The notes under the pieces are model-generated. The model worked only from the letters and a program-made list of their open reading frames with translations, was not told the DNA's origin and searched no databases. DNA of 64,000 bases from an uncultured Nitrosomonas sp. Lineage in GTDB: Bacteria > Pseudomonadota > Gammaproteobacteria > Burkholderiales > Nitrosomonadaceae. Shown here piece by piece: positions 34,996-44,836 of the stretch. The stretch spans positions 124,001 through 188,000 of the forward strand of contig CASDLT010000038.1 of the NCBI GenBank assembly GCA_949281375.1, read 5' to 3'. A program made the translations under genes and the position numbers. Numbering within the stretch: the stretch's first letter is position 1; the number at the start of each line of letters is the position of its first letter.

Positions 34996-36324
34996 ATGCT
35001 GAACAATGCCACCTTCCCCTCACTGCAACAAAGAAGCCTGCATACGGTCTGGCACCCGTGCACGCAGATGAAGCAGCACGAAACCTACCCGCTGGTTCCG
35101 ATCCATAGCGGCAAAGGCGTCTGGCTGTATGACAAGGAAGGCAGGCGCTACCTGGATGCGATCAGTTCGTGGTGGGTCAATCTTTTCGGACATGCTCATC
35201 CGGACATCAATGCCGCGATCCATGATCAGCTAGAAAACATCGAGCATGTCATGCTCGCAGGTTTCACGCATGAACCGGTGGTGTCACTATCCGAGCGGCT
35301 CGTCCAGTTGTCGCCGGGATCGTTGGGACACTGCTTCTACGCCAGCGATGGCGCATCTGCGGTTGAAATCGCTTTAAAGATGAGCTTTCATTATTGGCAA
35401 TTGTGCGGGCAAACCCAGAAAAGCCATTTCATCAGTCTGCAGAATGATTATCACGGCGAGACGCTTGGGGCGTTATCGGTCACGGACATCGCGATTTTCC
35501 GTGAAACCTATGCACCGCTGCTGCGCCCATGCACGCATGTACCAACCCCCGACTGGCGTTATGCTCGTCCTGGCGATGATCCCGAAACTCACGCGCTGCG
35601 GACTGCCAGCATGCTCGAAGCCCATCTTGCCAAGCATCATGCCCATATCGCAGCGTTGATTTTAGAACCGTTGGTTCAGGGCGCAGCCGGCATGGGCATG
35701 TATCATCCGGTGTATTTACAGCGCGCCCGCGAACTCTGCGATCATTATCACGTACACTTGATTGCCGATGAAATTGCGGTGGGTTTCGGCAGAACCGGAA
35801 CACTATTCGCCTGTAACCAAGCCGATATCACACCCGATTTTCTCTGTCTGGCCAAGGGATTGAGCGGTGGCTACTTGCCCTTATCCGTCGTGATGACGAT
35901 GGAAACTATATTTCAAACGTTTTATCACGACAAGACTGCACACGCCTTTTTGCATTCACATTCACATACCGGCAACGCACTCGCCTGCCGTGCGGCATTG
36001 GCCACGCTGGACATTTTCGAGCGCGACCATGTATTAGAAACCAACACCCGCAAATCAGCGTATTTCAACAGCGCCGCAACATCGTTGCGCGATCATCCAA
36101 AAGTTGAAAATTTCCGCCATTGCGGCATGATCTGGGCGTTTGAAGTCAAAACCTGCGACGCCGAGTTTGCTGCAAACTGTTTTCAGTTAGGATTGCAGCA
36201 TCAGATCGTTCTGCGGCCGTTGGGCAAGACGATTTATTTCATGCCGCCGTATGTCATCAGCGAAACCGAAATCGACCTGTTGATCGATGCCACGCTGGCA
36301 GTACTGGATAGCATTACGCACTGA
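34996..36324 (+). CDS. bioA: adenosylmethionine-8-amino-7-oxononanoate aminotransferase
   Basis: A 442-residue class III PLP aminotransferase making 7,8-diaminopelargonic acid from KAPA in biotin synthesis, with SAM as amino donor. Characteristic segments are VWHPCTQMKQ near the start, YLDAISSWWVNLFGH, the DE of IADEIAVGFGRTG and the PLP lysine in LAKGLSGGYLPLS. The trailing PPYVISETEID is also typical. ATG 34996 fits the family start better than the in-frame ATG 39 bases earlier. Other biotin genes are not in the window. Confidence 0.95.
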   Translation: MLNNATFPSLQQRSLHTVWHPCTQMKQHETYPLVPIHSGKGVWLYDKEGRRYLDAISSWWVNLFGHAHPDINAAIHDQLENIEHVMLAGFTHEPVVSLSERLVQLSPGSLGHCFYASDGASAVEIALKMSFHYWQLCGQTQKSHFISLQNDYHGETLGALSVTDIAIFRETYAPLLRPCTHVPTPDWRYARPGDDPETHALRTASMLEAHLAKHHAHIAALILEPLVQGAAGMGMYHPVYLQRARELCDHYHVHLIADEIAVGFGRTGTLFACNQADITPDFLCLAKGLSGGYLPLSVVMTMETIFQTFYHDKTAHAFLHSHSHTGNALACRAALATLDIFERDHVLETNTRKSAYFNSAATSLRDHPKVENFRHCGMIWAFEVKTCDAEFAANCFQLGLQHQIVLRPLGKTIYFMPPYVISETEIDLLIDATLAVLDSITH

Positions 36325-36338
36325 CAGGACAATAATTC

Positions 36339-37733
36339 ATGCGACTGACTTTTCTTGGAGCAGCCGGCGAAGTCACCGGATCGTGCTACCTGATTGAAAC
36401 TGAAACCGTGCGATTTCTGGTCGATTGCGGCATGTTCCAGGGCGGGCGCGAAGCCGACAAAAAGAACCGCACCGCGTTTACGTTTGATCCCAAGGCCATC
36501 GATTTCGTTTTACTGACACACGCTCATATCGATCATTCCGGATTATTGCCGCGGCTCAGCGCCTGGGGTTTCAGAGGCCCTGTCTACTGCACAACCGCAA
36601 CCGCGGATTTGCTTCAGGTCATGCTCAAGGATAGCGCCTTCATTCAGGAAAAAGAAACGGAATGGCGTAACAAATCGCGTCCCCGCAGCCGCTCCAGTCA
36701 GGATTTGGCGCCCCTATATACAGTCACTCAGGCTGAAACGATGTTAAGACAACTGCATCGCGTTGAATATGATCAAGACGTGAAACCTCACCGGGCGATC
36801 CGTTGCCGCTTCCGCGATGCCGGGCATATCCTGGGTTCTGCGATCATCGAGCTATGGGTCAAAACTCAGGGCGGCGATAAAAAAATCGTCTTTTCCGGCG
36901 ATCTGGGGCAACCCGGCCATCCGATAGTGCGAGATCCCTGCTACATTGAACATGCGGATATCGTGTTGATTGAATCGACATACGGCAACCGCATGCACCG
37001 CAACTTGCAGGAAACCCTCAATGAACTGGTTCATGTCATCACTGAAACGCTGGTTCATCAGCGCGGCAATGTCATCATTCCTGCTTTTACGGTGGGACGC
37101 ACCCAGGATCTGCTGTTCTTGCTGATCGACCTGTATCGTCAGGGCAAATTACCGGTAATGGATATTTATGTCGATTCCCCGATGGCCCGGGCGGCCACTG
37201 AAATCACGCTCAAGCACATTGCATTGCTTGACCGGGAATCATCGGAAGCGCTGCGGTGGATGAATGACACCGCCCAAAAACCGCGCATCCATTTCGTGCA
37301 GGATATCGAGGAATCGAAGCAGCTCAATCATAGGAACGGCATCATCATTATCTCGGCGAGCGGCATGTGCGACGCCGGGCGAGTCAAGCAGCACCTGAAA
37401 TACAATCTCGACCGGCCTGAATGCAGCATCGTGATCACGGGATTTCAGGCTCAAGGCACCTTGGGACGTCGGTTGGTCGATGGCGCCAGGCAGGTACGCA
37501 TCTACGGCGAGGAAATTCGCGTCAGAGCCACCATTCATACCATCGGCGGACTTTCTGCTCACGCCGACCAGGCTGATTTGATCAATTGGTTGAAGCATTT
37601 TCGCGCGATGCCCGAAAAAATCTTCGTTGTGCATGGCGAGCCTGAGAATGCCGCTGCACTCCTGATGGCCATCGAACAGCAATTGAATTGGCACGCCATC
37701 GTACCCGCGCAGCTATCGACCTGCTCTTGCTAA
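36339..37733 (+). CDS. metallo-beta-lactamase / beta-CASP / RMMBL RNase-like hydrolase
   Basis: A 464-residue protein of the CPSF73/YSH1-like bacterial family. The zinc-binding motif THAHIDHSG lies near residue 65. The beta-CASP domain is at about 200-350. The RMMBL end carries IHTIGGLSAHADQ and FVVHGEPENA, whose His residues complete the metal site. Eukaryotic and archaeal relatives cut RNA, and bacterial members are annotated as RNA-metabolising or exonuclease-like with little direct evidence. It starts 14 bases after bioA and is likely co-transcribed. Its stop abuts the inverted-repeat element at 37734. Confidence 0.87.
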   Translation: MRLTFLGAAGEVTGSCYLIETETVRFLVDCGMFQGGREADKKNRTAFTFDPKAIDFVLLTHAHIDHSGLLPRLSAWGFRGPVYCTTATADLLQVMLKDSAFIQEKETEWRNKSRPRSRSSQDLAPLYTVTQAETMLRQLHRVEYDQDVKPHRAIRCRFRDAGHILGSAIIELWVKTQGGDKKIVFSGDLGQPGHPIVRDPCYIEHADIVLIESTYGNRMHRNLQETLNELVHVITETLVHQRGNVIIPAFTVGRTQDLLFLLIDLYRQGKLPVMDIYVDSPMARAATEITLKHIALLDRESSEALRWMNDTAQKPRIHFVQDIEESKQLNHRNGIIIISASGMCDAGRVKQHLKYNLDRPECSIVITGFQAQGTLGRRLVDGARQVRIYGEEIRVRATIHTIGGLSAHADQADLINWLKHFRAMPEKIFVVHGEPENAAALLMAIEQQLNWHAIVPAQLSTCSC

Positions 37734-37855
37734 GGAAATGCTGATTGATTCGGCGAACGAGATGAAGCGCAAGGCGCACGAAATGTAGCAACTGAGACAT
37801 ATCAACATCATAGAAGAGAGAGTGAGTACCACGCAGCAAATCAATCAGCATTTCC
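37734..37855. mobile_element. 122-bp MITE-like element with perfect 17-bp terminal inverted repeats
   Basis: GGAAATGCTGATTGATT (37734-37750) is the exact reverse complement of the segment at 37839-37855. The 88-base interior has no intact gene. On the minus strand the element can be read as an open frame (MLIDLLRGTHSLFYDV…) whose meaning is unknown. The interior has a diverged relative at 47189-47288. It begins directly after the TAA of the beta-CASP gene, between two convergent genes. No clear target-site duplication was seen. A very long-stemmed transcriptional terminator is an alternative, but there is no U-tract. Confidence 0.55.
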
Positions 37856-37893
37856 CAAACGAACAGGAAAGTTCACTGGTACTGTTTCATAGT

Positions 37894-39105
37894 TCATGAA
37901 CCGTTATATTTGCTCAGATCCAAGCGCCATTTGACGGGATCTTCAATATTCTCAATGCTATCCGTGCTTTTCGATAAATCGACGATTTCTATCGGTATAT
38001 GCGCATTGGCGCGTGTCGAGAAAAAAACCTGGATGATCGGCGTAATCAGGTTTTTTCTGGATTGTTCGATCACGACGCCGAGCCGTCCCGATTTCAGCTT
38101 CAGCAAGCTCCCATTTGGATAAATCCCGATGGTCTTCACAAAGGCATGAAAAACGGTTTCGTCAAAATGACCAGCCTGCCACGACGCCATTTTGTGAATC
38201 GATTCGGCCGGCCCCCAGGCTTTTTTATAGCAACGATCAGAACTGATGGCGTCGTAAACATCGCACACTGCACCCATGCGCGCAAACAACGTCAATGCTT
38301 CCCCCGATATTTTGTCCGGATAACCCCGACCATCGATGCGCTCGTGGTGATGCAGGCACACATCCAGTGCGATGTCGCTGACCTGATAACAGGATTTGAG
38401 GATTTCCCAGCCACATTGCGGATGTTGTTTGATGACGTTGAATTCATCATCCGTCAGTTTGTCGACTTTATTCAGCACACCACTGGGAATTGCCATTTTC
38501 CCGACATCGTGCAGTAACCCTGCAAGACCTGCTTGCCGGATCTGATCTTCACTTAAATGCAGTTGTTTTGCCAATGCCACCATCAACATGCACACCGCTA
38601 CCGAGTGCAGATAGGTGTATTCGTCGGCATTCTTCAAACGCACCAGGCTCAGCAGCGCATTCGGATTGCGTTCTATCGACTGATTGACTTCTTCCACCAG
38701 CGCGGTAGCTTCTTCGATTTCAAACGCATTGCCCATACGAACGTCGTTGAACATCGTCTTGACGATTGTCTTGGCGGAAGTATGAATTTTTTTGGCAGAA
38801 TCCAATTCTTCTGCGAGGGAAACCGGAACAACTTTTTTCTTGACTGGCCGGGGAGCTTCTTCGGCGATAGGGGTAACAGGAGGGTTTGTTGGAGAATCGA
38901 TGGTTTCCACGGCCCCTAAAATATCCAGACCTTTGCTGGTATCGATCCAAATCTCTTCACAACGGCAAGTCAGCAGCTTGTCCAGGTCCTTCTCATTATC
39001 GAGCTTGAACGAGGTTCTCCAGAATGGAAGTTCCAGCCAGTTTCCGTTTATCTCATGGATATACATTCCTAACCGGACTTGTTCTGCTTGAATCTTTTTA
39101 ATCAT
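37894..39105 (-). CDS. HD-GYP cyclic-di-GMP phosphodiesterase with DUF3391 N-terminus
   Basis: A 403-residue soluble protein. The N-terminal DUF3391 domain (about 1-120, with KIQAEQVRLGMYI) is followed by an HD-GYP domain with the metal-binding HD in LLHDVGK (199-200) and HHHERIDGRGYP (252-263). HD-GYP enzymes hydrolyse cyclic di-GMP to pGpG or GMP, using two or three irons. All key residues are present, so it should be active. The frame is open to a TTG at 39162. ATG 39105 gives the usual family start. It is monocistronic, downstream of valS on the same strand and convergent with the beta-CASP gene. Confidence 0.9.
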   Translation of the reverse strand: MIKKIQAEQVRLGMYIHEINGNWLELPFWRTSFKLDNEKDLDKLLTCRCEEIWIDTSKGLDILGAVETIDSPTNPPVTPIAEEAPRPVKKKVVPVSLAEELDSAKKIHTSAKTIVKTMFNDVRMGNAFEIEEATALVEEVNQSIERNPNALLSLVRLKNADEYTYLHSVAVCMLMVALAKQLHLSEDQIRQAGLAGLLHDVGKMAIPSGVLNKVDKLTDDEFNVIKQHPQCGWEILKSCYQVSDIALDVCLHHHERIDGRGYPDKISGEALTLFARMGAVCDVYDAISSDRCYKKAWGPAESIHKMASWQAGHFDETVFHAFVKTIGIYPNGSLLKLKSGRLGVVIEQSRKNLITPIIQVFFSTRANAHIPIEIVDLSKSTDSIENIEDPVKWRLDLSKYNGS

Positions 39106-39211
39106 AGTGGGCAATCGTAGTAAATAACTGCGTATCTGGCTCTCGGAATATTCGAGCTGCAAATTAATTCAACGACATACGACTACAGTGACGGAGTAAT
39201 TATCTCATGAT

Positions 39212-41974
39212 CTAACCCAGCTTGTTGTACTGCTCTTTTAATTTATCCAACAGTGCAGTAAAAGCAGCCAATCGTTCCCGCTCCTGCACAACCACCGCCT
39301 GCGGCGCACGTTCGACAAAACTCGGATTGGCGAGCTTAGTGGTGGCTTTGGCAACTTCTGCTCCGATGCGGTCGATCTCTTTGACCAAGCGTTCGCGCTC
39401 TACCGCGATGTCGACTTCCACTTTCAGCATCAATCTGAATTCCCCGACGATGGACACCGGCGCATCCACATCAGGCAGTTCCAGCTGACTGGCATCGACT
39501 TGCGATAATTTGGCCAACGCTAGCAGATAGGGCGAGCATTCCGCCAGCACCGCCGCATTGCCGGTCGCCAGCAATGGTACCCGCTGCGCCGGTGATAAAT
39601 TCATGTCGCTACGCAAGGTACGGCAGGCATTGACCATATCCTTGAGCTGATGAATGGCTCGCTCCGCCTCTTCATCCAGTTTGGCCGGATCGGCCTGAGG
39701 ATAGGGCTGGCACATGATGCTCTCACCCCTCTTTCCCGCCAAGGGCGCTACTTTCTGCCATAGTTCTTCAGTAATGAACGGAATGATCGGATGCGCAAGC
39801 CGCAGCATCGCTTCCAGCACTCTGACCAACGTTCGGCGTGTCGCCCGCTGTATCGCCGCCTGATCATGATTCAACTGTACCTTGGCAAATTCGACATACC
39901 AGTCGCAATATTCATCCCATACCAGCTCGTAGATCTCGCGCGCAGCCAGATCGAAGCGATAATTGGCAAACGCCTGCTCAATCGCCTGCTCTGCCTGCTG
40001 CAACCGGCTGATCATCCATTTGTCCGCAGCGGTATAGGTCAGGGGCAGCGTTTCATCCAATCCGGTATCCTTGCCTTCGCAATTCATCAGGACATACCGC
40101 GTGGCATTCCACAGCTTGTTGCAAAAATTCCGGTAGCCTTCGCAGCGCTGCATATCGAATTTGATATCCCGTCCATGCGAAGCGAGACTGGCAAACGTAA
40201 ACCGCAGAGCGTCCGTTCCAAATGCCGGAATGCCATCCGGGAAATGCTTGCGGGTAGTCTTCTCGATCGATTCAGCCTGTCTCGGATTCATCAAACCGGT
40301 CGTACGCTTGGCGATCAAAGCCGGCAATGCGATACCGTCGATCAGATCCAGCGGATCGAGCACATTCCCCTTGGATTTGCTCATTTTCTGGCCTTCGGCA
40401 TCACGGATCAGGCCGGTAATGTAGACTTCTTTGAAAGGCACTCTGCCGGTGAAATGCAATGACATCATTACCATGCGCGCCACCCAGAAGAAAATGATGT
40501 CAAAACCAGTGATCAGCACCGAAGTCGGCAGAAATGTCCTAAGTTCCGGCGTTTCCTCTGGCCAGCCCAATGTGGAAAAAGGCCACAGTGCCGAGGAAAA
40601 CCAGGTATCCAGCACATCGTCATCCTGCTGCAAGTGAGTTTTACCCGACAGCCGCTGCGCTTCGTCCAGATCATGTGCAACAGTGACATTGCCATCCTCG
40701 TCATACCACGCGGGAATACGATGTCCCCACCAGAGCTGGCGGGAAATGCACCAATCCTGAATATTTTCCAGCCATTGGTTGTAAACGTGCGTCCAGTTTT
40801 CCGGCGTGAATTTAACCTGACCTTGTGTGACCACGTCCAGCCCGCGCTTGGCCAAGCCTTCCATGGCGACATACCATTGATCGGTCAGCATCGGTTCGAT
40901 GATGGTGTTGGTTCGGTCGCCACGCGGCGCCATCAATGTATGCGGCTTGGTCTCTATCAGGAATCCCTGGGCTTCGAGATCGGCAACGATTTTTTTCCGG
41001 GCATCGAATCGATCCATACCTTGGTAATCCGTGGGCGCAAGATCATTGATTTTGCCATCCAATGTGAAAATATTGATTGGCGCCAGCTGATGGCGCTGCC
41101 CTACCTGGTAATCGTTGAAATCATGCGCCGGCGTGATTTTTACGCAGCCAGTGCCGAATTCCAGGTCGACATAGGTGTCGGCAATGATCGGAATCGTACG
41201 TTTACATAGCGGCAACCGGACATGCCGGCCGATAAAACGCTGATAACGGGGATCGTCCGGATGCACGGCCACCGCGACATCGCCCAGCATGGTTTCAGGT
41301 CGCGTGGTCGCTACAATCAGTGATTCTTCAGGATCGGCTTGGACACCGTCCCTTGACTCGATGGGGTAGCGAATATGCCACATGAAGCCGTTTTCTTCAG
41401 TCGACACGACTTCCAAGTCTGATACTGCGGTTTGCAGGACCGGATCCCAATTGACTAGGCGCTTGCCGCGATAAATCAACCCTTCGCGATATAGCCGCAC
41501 GAACACTTCTGTGACGGCTCTGGACAACGCCGCATCCATCGTGAATCGCTCGCGCGTCCAGTCGCATGACGTTCCCAACCGGCGCATCTGTCGCGTGATG
41601 GTGGAGCCGGACTCTTCCTTCCATTGCCAGACGCGCTGCAAAAATGCGTCGCGGCCCATATCGCGGCGGTCCAGATTTTGCTGATCCAACTGGCGTTCAA
41701 CTACAATCTGGGTCGCAATGCCAGCGTGATCCGTACCGGGCTGCCATAAGGTATTTTCTCCGAGCATGCGATGATAGCGTGTCAATGCATCCATCAGCGT
41801 ATGCTGGAATGCATGTCCCATATGCAACGTGCCGGTGACATTTGGAGGCGGCAGCATGATGCAGTAAGCTTGCTTGCCGGCTACGGTTTCTGCTTTAAAA
41901 TAACCGCGCGATTCCCAGAGTGCATACCACTGATCTTCAATGCGCTTGGGGTCAAAACTTTTTTCGAGTTCCAT
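39212..41974 (-). CDS. valS: valyl-tRNA synthetase
   Basis: A 920-residue class I aminoacyl-tRNA synthetase. The HIGH-type motif is LHMGHA near residue 52 and KMSKSKGN occurs near 525. The editing domain lies between, with [10 protein letters not shown]. The C-terminal coiled coil (about 860-915, [14 protein letters not shown]…) contacts tRNA. Length and motifs are normal. It is the last gene of the pepA-holC-hypothetical-valS run on the minus strand, an order common in betaproteobacteria. Confidence 0.98.
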   Translation of the reverse strand: MELEKSFDPKRIEDQWYALWESRGYFKAETVAGKQAYCIMLPPPNVTGTLHMGHAFQHTLMDALTRYHRMLGENTLWQPGTDHAGIATQIVVERQLDQQNLDRRDMGRDAFLQRVWQWKEESGSTITRQMRRLGTSCDWTRERFTMDAALSRAVTEVFVRLYREGLIYRGKRLVNWDPVLQTAVSDLEVVSTEENGFMWHIRYPIESRDGVQADPEESLIVATTRPETMLGDVAVAVHPDDPRYQRFIGRHVRLPLCKRTIPIIADTYVDLEFGTGCVKITPAHDFNDYQVGQRHQLAPINIFTLDGKINDLAPTDYQGMDRFDARKKIVADLEAQGFLIETKPHTLMAPRGDRTNTIIEPMLTDQWYVAMEGLAKRGLDVVTQGQVKFTPENWTHVYNQWLENIQDWCISRQLWWGHRIPAWYDEDGNVTVAHDLDEAQRLSGKTHLQQDDDVLDTWFSSALWPFSTLGWPEETPELRTFLPTSVLITGFDIIFFWVARMVMMSLHFTGRVPFKEVYITGLIRDAEGQKMSKSKGNVLDPLDLIDGIALPALIAKRTTGLMNPRQAESIEKTTRKHFPDGIPAFGTDALRFTFASLASHGRDIKFDMQRCEGYRNFCNKLWNATRYVLMNCEGKDTGLDETLPLTYTAADKWMISRLQQAEQAIEQAFANYRFDLAAREIYELVWDEYCDWYVEFAKVQLNHDQAAIQRATRRTLVRVLEAMLRLAHPIIPFITEELWQKVAPLAGKRGESIMCQPYPQADPAKLDEEAERAIHQLKDMVNACRTLRSDMNLSPAQRVPLLATGNAAVLAECSPYLLALAKLSQVDASQLELPDVDAPVSIVGEFRLMLKVEVDIAVERERLVKEIDRIGAEVAKATTKLANPSFVERAPQAVVVQERERLAAFTALLDKLKEQYNKLG

Positions 41975-42086
41975 GGAATGTAAAGAATGTCTGGCTGATG
42001 AAAAACAAGTCCGCCATTATAGCGGATGTGCCATTGAACTTATTTGAAGAAAATCCCCCGCGCCGTGAGGTCGGCTTTAACAGGCA

Positions 42087-42449
42087 TTATTTGGAGGGAT
42101 CACTCAACCGCGCATCCAGCGCACTAGCCAGAATCTTTTTTTCTGCAGTATCCAGGCTGATGTGTGCATCGTTCAATGCAGCGTTCAGGATATGCTCAAT
42201 CGTCTCTGCATGCGGAGGCTGAGGCGGAATGTTCGAAGACGGCAGAGACACGATTTCAGTTAGGATGGGAATTGAATCTGAGTCAGTTGCTGGCGAACAA
42301 TCGTTGACTTCGACCATTGGCGCAGTGCCAGGAGTCAGCGTATTGACCGCATTCATTCTGCCCTGATTCTGGTATTTATTCAGTAGGCTGTTGAATTTAG
42401 CCAGTATTTTGGCATCATCAACATCATCGATTGAATTATTGTCATGCAT
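42087..42449 (-). CDS. hypothetical protein between holC and valS
   Basis: A 120-residue acidic, probably partly disordered protein. An N-terminal helix (DDAKILAKFNSLLNKYQNQG) is followed by a Pro/Ser/Thr-rich middle and a C-terminal helical part (HAETIEHILNAALN…). There is no signal peptide or membrane segment. Small, poorly conserved genes are often found here in betaproteobacterial holC-valS neighbourhoods. I do not recognise a functional family. The start is 48 bases after the holC stop. Confidence 0.65.
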   Translation of the reverse strand: MHDNNSIDDVDDAKILAKFNSLLNKYQNQGRMNAVNTLTPGTAPMVEVNDCSPATDSDSIPILTEIVSLPSSNIPPQPPHAETIEHILNAALNDAHISLDTAEKKILASALDARLSDPSK

Positions 42450-42497
42450 GATTTTAGATAAGGATGAAACTCATCCGTTAATGTTCAAGACGAAGGA

Positions 42498-42917
42498 TCA
42501 AAGTTTAAAGTGCTGGATCTCAAAACCGGCATCCTTGTAAAAACGATAACGTTCCCGCGCTGTCAGCTTATCGGCTTCGGAATTATCCGCAATTTCGATG
42601 ATTCTTCCAAACTTGTCGAACTGCGGCGGAGTTTGATGAGCCAGATTGAGCAATACATCAAAATGATCATTCGAAGGAATCTGATTGCTCAGAACCACCG
42701 GTGTCATTGCCATGACTTTGTCGTCGTCACTGAGGCGGCAATGCGGAATGAAACTGACTGCAGAAAACGTCCACAGCAATCCATCCAATTGATCGATCAA
42801 TGTTTCATCAGGAGAATAAATCATCACTTTCATGTCCTGTTGCAGCGCTTTCGCACACAGCCGGCAAGCCGTCTCCAGTTTATCATCCGATCCCGAGTAG
42901 AAAAACACTTCAGTCAT
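42498..42917 (-). CDS. holC: DNA polymerase III chi subunit
   Basis: A 139-residue HolC-like protein. Chi links the clamp loader (via psi) to single-stranded DNA-binding protein. The family pattern is seen in VFFYSGSDDKLETACRL…MIYSPDETLIDQLDGLLWTF, the FIPH(C) strand and a final FYKDAGFEIQHFKL. The frame extends upstream to 42947. ATG 42917 matches the canonical start (MTEVFFYSG). It sits between pepA and valS, the classic place for holC. Confidence 0.9.
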   Translation of the reverse strand: MTEVFFYSGSDDKLETACRLCAKALQQDMKVMIYSPDETLIDQLDGLLWTFSAVSFIPHCRLSDDDKVMAMTPVVLSNQIPSNDHFDVLLNLAHQTPPQFDKFGRIIEIADNSEADKLTARERYRFYKDAGFEIQHFKL

Positions 42918-43036
42918 GATCATCATCACGTTGAAAACATTCATCAATCAGCAAGAGCGACGCAATTTCTGCTTATATAATGACTGTCAGTCCAGTAGCA
43001 CCCTGGTTTATACGCTTTTGGGCAGTGCTGAGTAAA

Positions 43037-44533
43037 TTACCGATTTTCACCGGCCTGAGTTATTAGAAACTGTGTCAGCAAGGGCACCGGGCGACCGGTT
43101 GAGCCTTTATCTTTGCCAGATTTCCAAGCGGTACCAGCAATATCAAGATGGGCCCAGCGGTATTGTTTTGTAAATCGCGACAAGAAACAGGCAGCAGTAA
43201 TCGTTCCGGCAGCACGGCCGCCAATATTGGCGACGTCTGCAAAATTGCTCTTCAATAAATCCTGATATTCATCCCAGAGTGGTAATTGCCAAGCACGATC
43301 GCCCGACTGCTCGCCAGCACTCAGCAGTTCCTGCGCTAAGGTATCATCATTCGCCATCAGACCAGAAGTGGAATTCCCCAACGCGATCACACAGGCACCC
43401 GTCAACGTTGCAATATCGATGACCGCTTTCGGATTGTAGCGCTCGGCATAGGTCAGCGCATCACATAATATCAAGCGCCCTTCTGCATCGGTATTTAAGA
43501 TTTCGATAGTTTGACCGGACATGCTGGTGACAACGTCGCCCGGCTTGACCGCGCGCCCGCTGGGCATATTTTCGGTTGCCGGAATGATGCCGACGACATG
43601 AATGGGCAATTTCATTTCAGCAATCGCCAGTAATGTTCCAAGTACGCTTGCCGCGCCGCTCATATCGAACTTCATTTCGTCCATTTCCGCGGCAGGTTTG
43701 AGCGATATACCGCCGGTATCGAATGTCACGCCTTTGCCGACCAGCACGATAGGCTTGTCCTTTTTCCCTGATCCCGGATATTCAAGCACGATCAGTTTGG
43801 CAGGCTCCTCGGTTCCACGAGCAACCGCTAATAGCGATCCCATTCCCAATTTTTCCATGTCCTTCTCTTCCAGCACCGTAACCTTGAGCTTATGGGTCTT
43901 AGCCAGATCTTTGGCTTGCTTGGCCAGATAGGTTGGAGTACAAGTGTTCGACGCCATATTGCCCAGGTTCTTTGTAAAATCCATTCCGTGCGCAATCGCC
44001 AAACCTTGTTGCAGCGCTGTTTCACATGCCGCCAGCTCAGATCGGTCACTAATGCACAAGGTCATTTTGCGCAAAGTGCTTTGTTCATTCTCTGGTTTGC
44101 TTTTTAGTTGATCGAAGCGGTAACTTCCGTTGCAAGTCTGAATCACGAGCTGAGAAACCTTCCAGGCAGCGTCCCGATCCTTAAGAGGAAAATCTGCAAG
44201 GAACAATGTCACATCAGTTACAGCCGTTTTTTGCAGAGCAAACAGGATTGTACTCACCGTTGACTGCAAATTTTTTTCTTTGAATTCCTGTTCATTGCCC
44301 AACCCTATCAGCAATACCCTCTTGAATAGTGTATCTGGAACATGGTGCAGTAGTAGCGAAGTATTGGCCTTCCCATTCATGTCGCCCAGCGCCAATATCT
44401 TTTTGATATATCCTTGAGTAATCTTATCGAGAGTTTTCGCAGATTCCGATAATTTTCTCGACTCAAAAATACCAACCACAACACAGGCACCGCGTTGTTT
44501 TTCTGGAGTGCCTATTTTTATTCCAAATTCCAC
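43037..44533 (-). CDS. pepA: leucyl aminopeptidase (M17)
   Basis: A 498-residue cytosolic aminopeptidase with two metal ions. The signature NTDAEGRL is present, as are metal ligands in VGKGVTFDTGGISLK and MKFDMSGAASVLG. The N-terminal macro-like domain covers about 1-170. PepA hexamers release N-terminal amino acids. In enterobacteria PepA also binds DNA in plasmid recombination and carAB control. The gene heads the pepA-holC-valS cluster. In many betaproteobacteria lptF lies divergent to pepA, but here a cyclic-di-GMP gene takes that place. Confidence 0.96.
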   Translation of the reverse strand: MEFGIKIGTPEKQRGACVVVGIFESRKLSESAKTLDKITQGYIKKILALGDMNGKANTSLLLHHVPDTLFKRVLLIGLGNEQEFKEKNLQSTVSTILFALQKTAVTDVTLFLADFPLKDRDAAWKVSQLVIQTCNGSYRFDQLKSKPENEQSTLRKMTLCISDRSELAACETALQQGLAIAHGMDFTKNLGNMASNTCTPTYLAKQAKDLAKTHKLKVTVLEEKDMEKLGMGSLLAVARGTEEPAKLIVLEYPGSGKKDKPIVLVGKGVTFDTGGISLKPAAEMDEMKFDMSGAASVLGTLLAIAEMKLPIHVVGIIPATENMPSGRAVKPGDVVTSMSGQTIEILNTDAEGRLILCDALTYAERYNPKAVIDIATLTGACVIALGNSTSGLMANDDTLAQELLSAGEQSGDRAWQLPLWDEYQDLLKSNFADVANIGGRAAGTITAACFLSRFTKQYRWAHLDIAGTAWKSGKDKGSTGRPVPLLTQFLITQAGENR

Positions 44534-44836
44534 ATCTGACTCCTTTATTAAAATTTTTTCCTATCTGCCGACTGCTTAGCTGCTTAGCTGCTTATCTTAT
44601 AACCGCTTTATCTAATTTAATCAAAATAATTTCATGAAAAAAAACGCCTATCTTCTATTTTTGAACTGTTCAATTACCGCATCTATCAACCCTTTGTGAT
44701 ACAAAACAACAAAAAAATGCATAATTCCTACGATAATTCCCGCAAAGACAAGTACAATGGGCTCTTTATACTATAATAGGCAATAATTATTCAATTATTC
44801 AATACGCTATGAATAGTATCCTAAAAAGGTAATAAT
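44534..44836. other. 303-base divergent intergenic region between pepA and the HDOD-GGDEF gene
   Basis: Strongly AT-rich, with an A-tract (44635-44645) and a TATAAT at 44772-44777 about 60 bases before the GGDEF start. No good -35 partner was found at the right distance. It includes three octamer repeats next to pepA (annotated separately). No gene was found. Confidence 0.45.
44572..44595. repeat. three tandem 8-bp repeats (CTGCTTAG)
   Basis: CTGCTTAG occurs at 44572-44579 and 44580-44587, and as CTGCTTAT at 44588-44595. It lies 39 bases upstream of the pepA start. It may be a slippage-prone tract in the pepA leader. No function can be assigned. Confidence 0.7.

Noticed and set aside
39106-39162. 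Upstream extension of the HD-GYP gene from a TTG
   Set aside because: Family start and ATG at 39105 fit better; the extension has no ribosome site.
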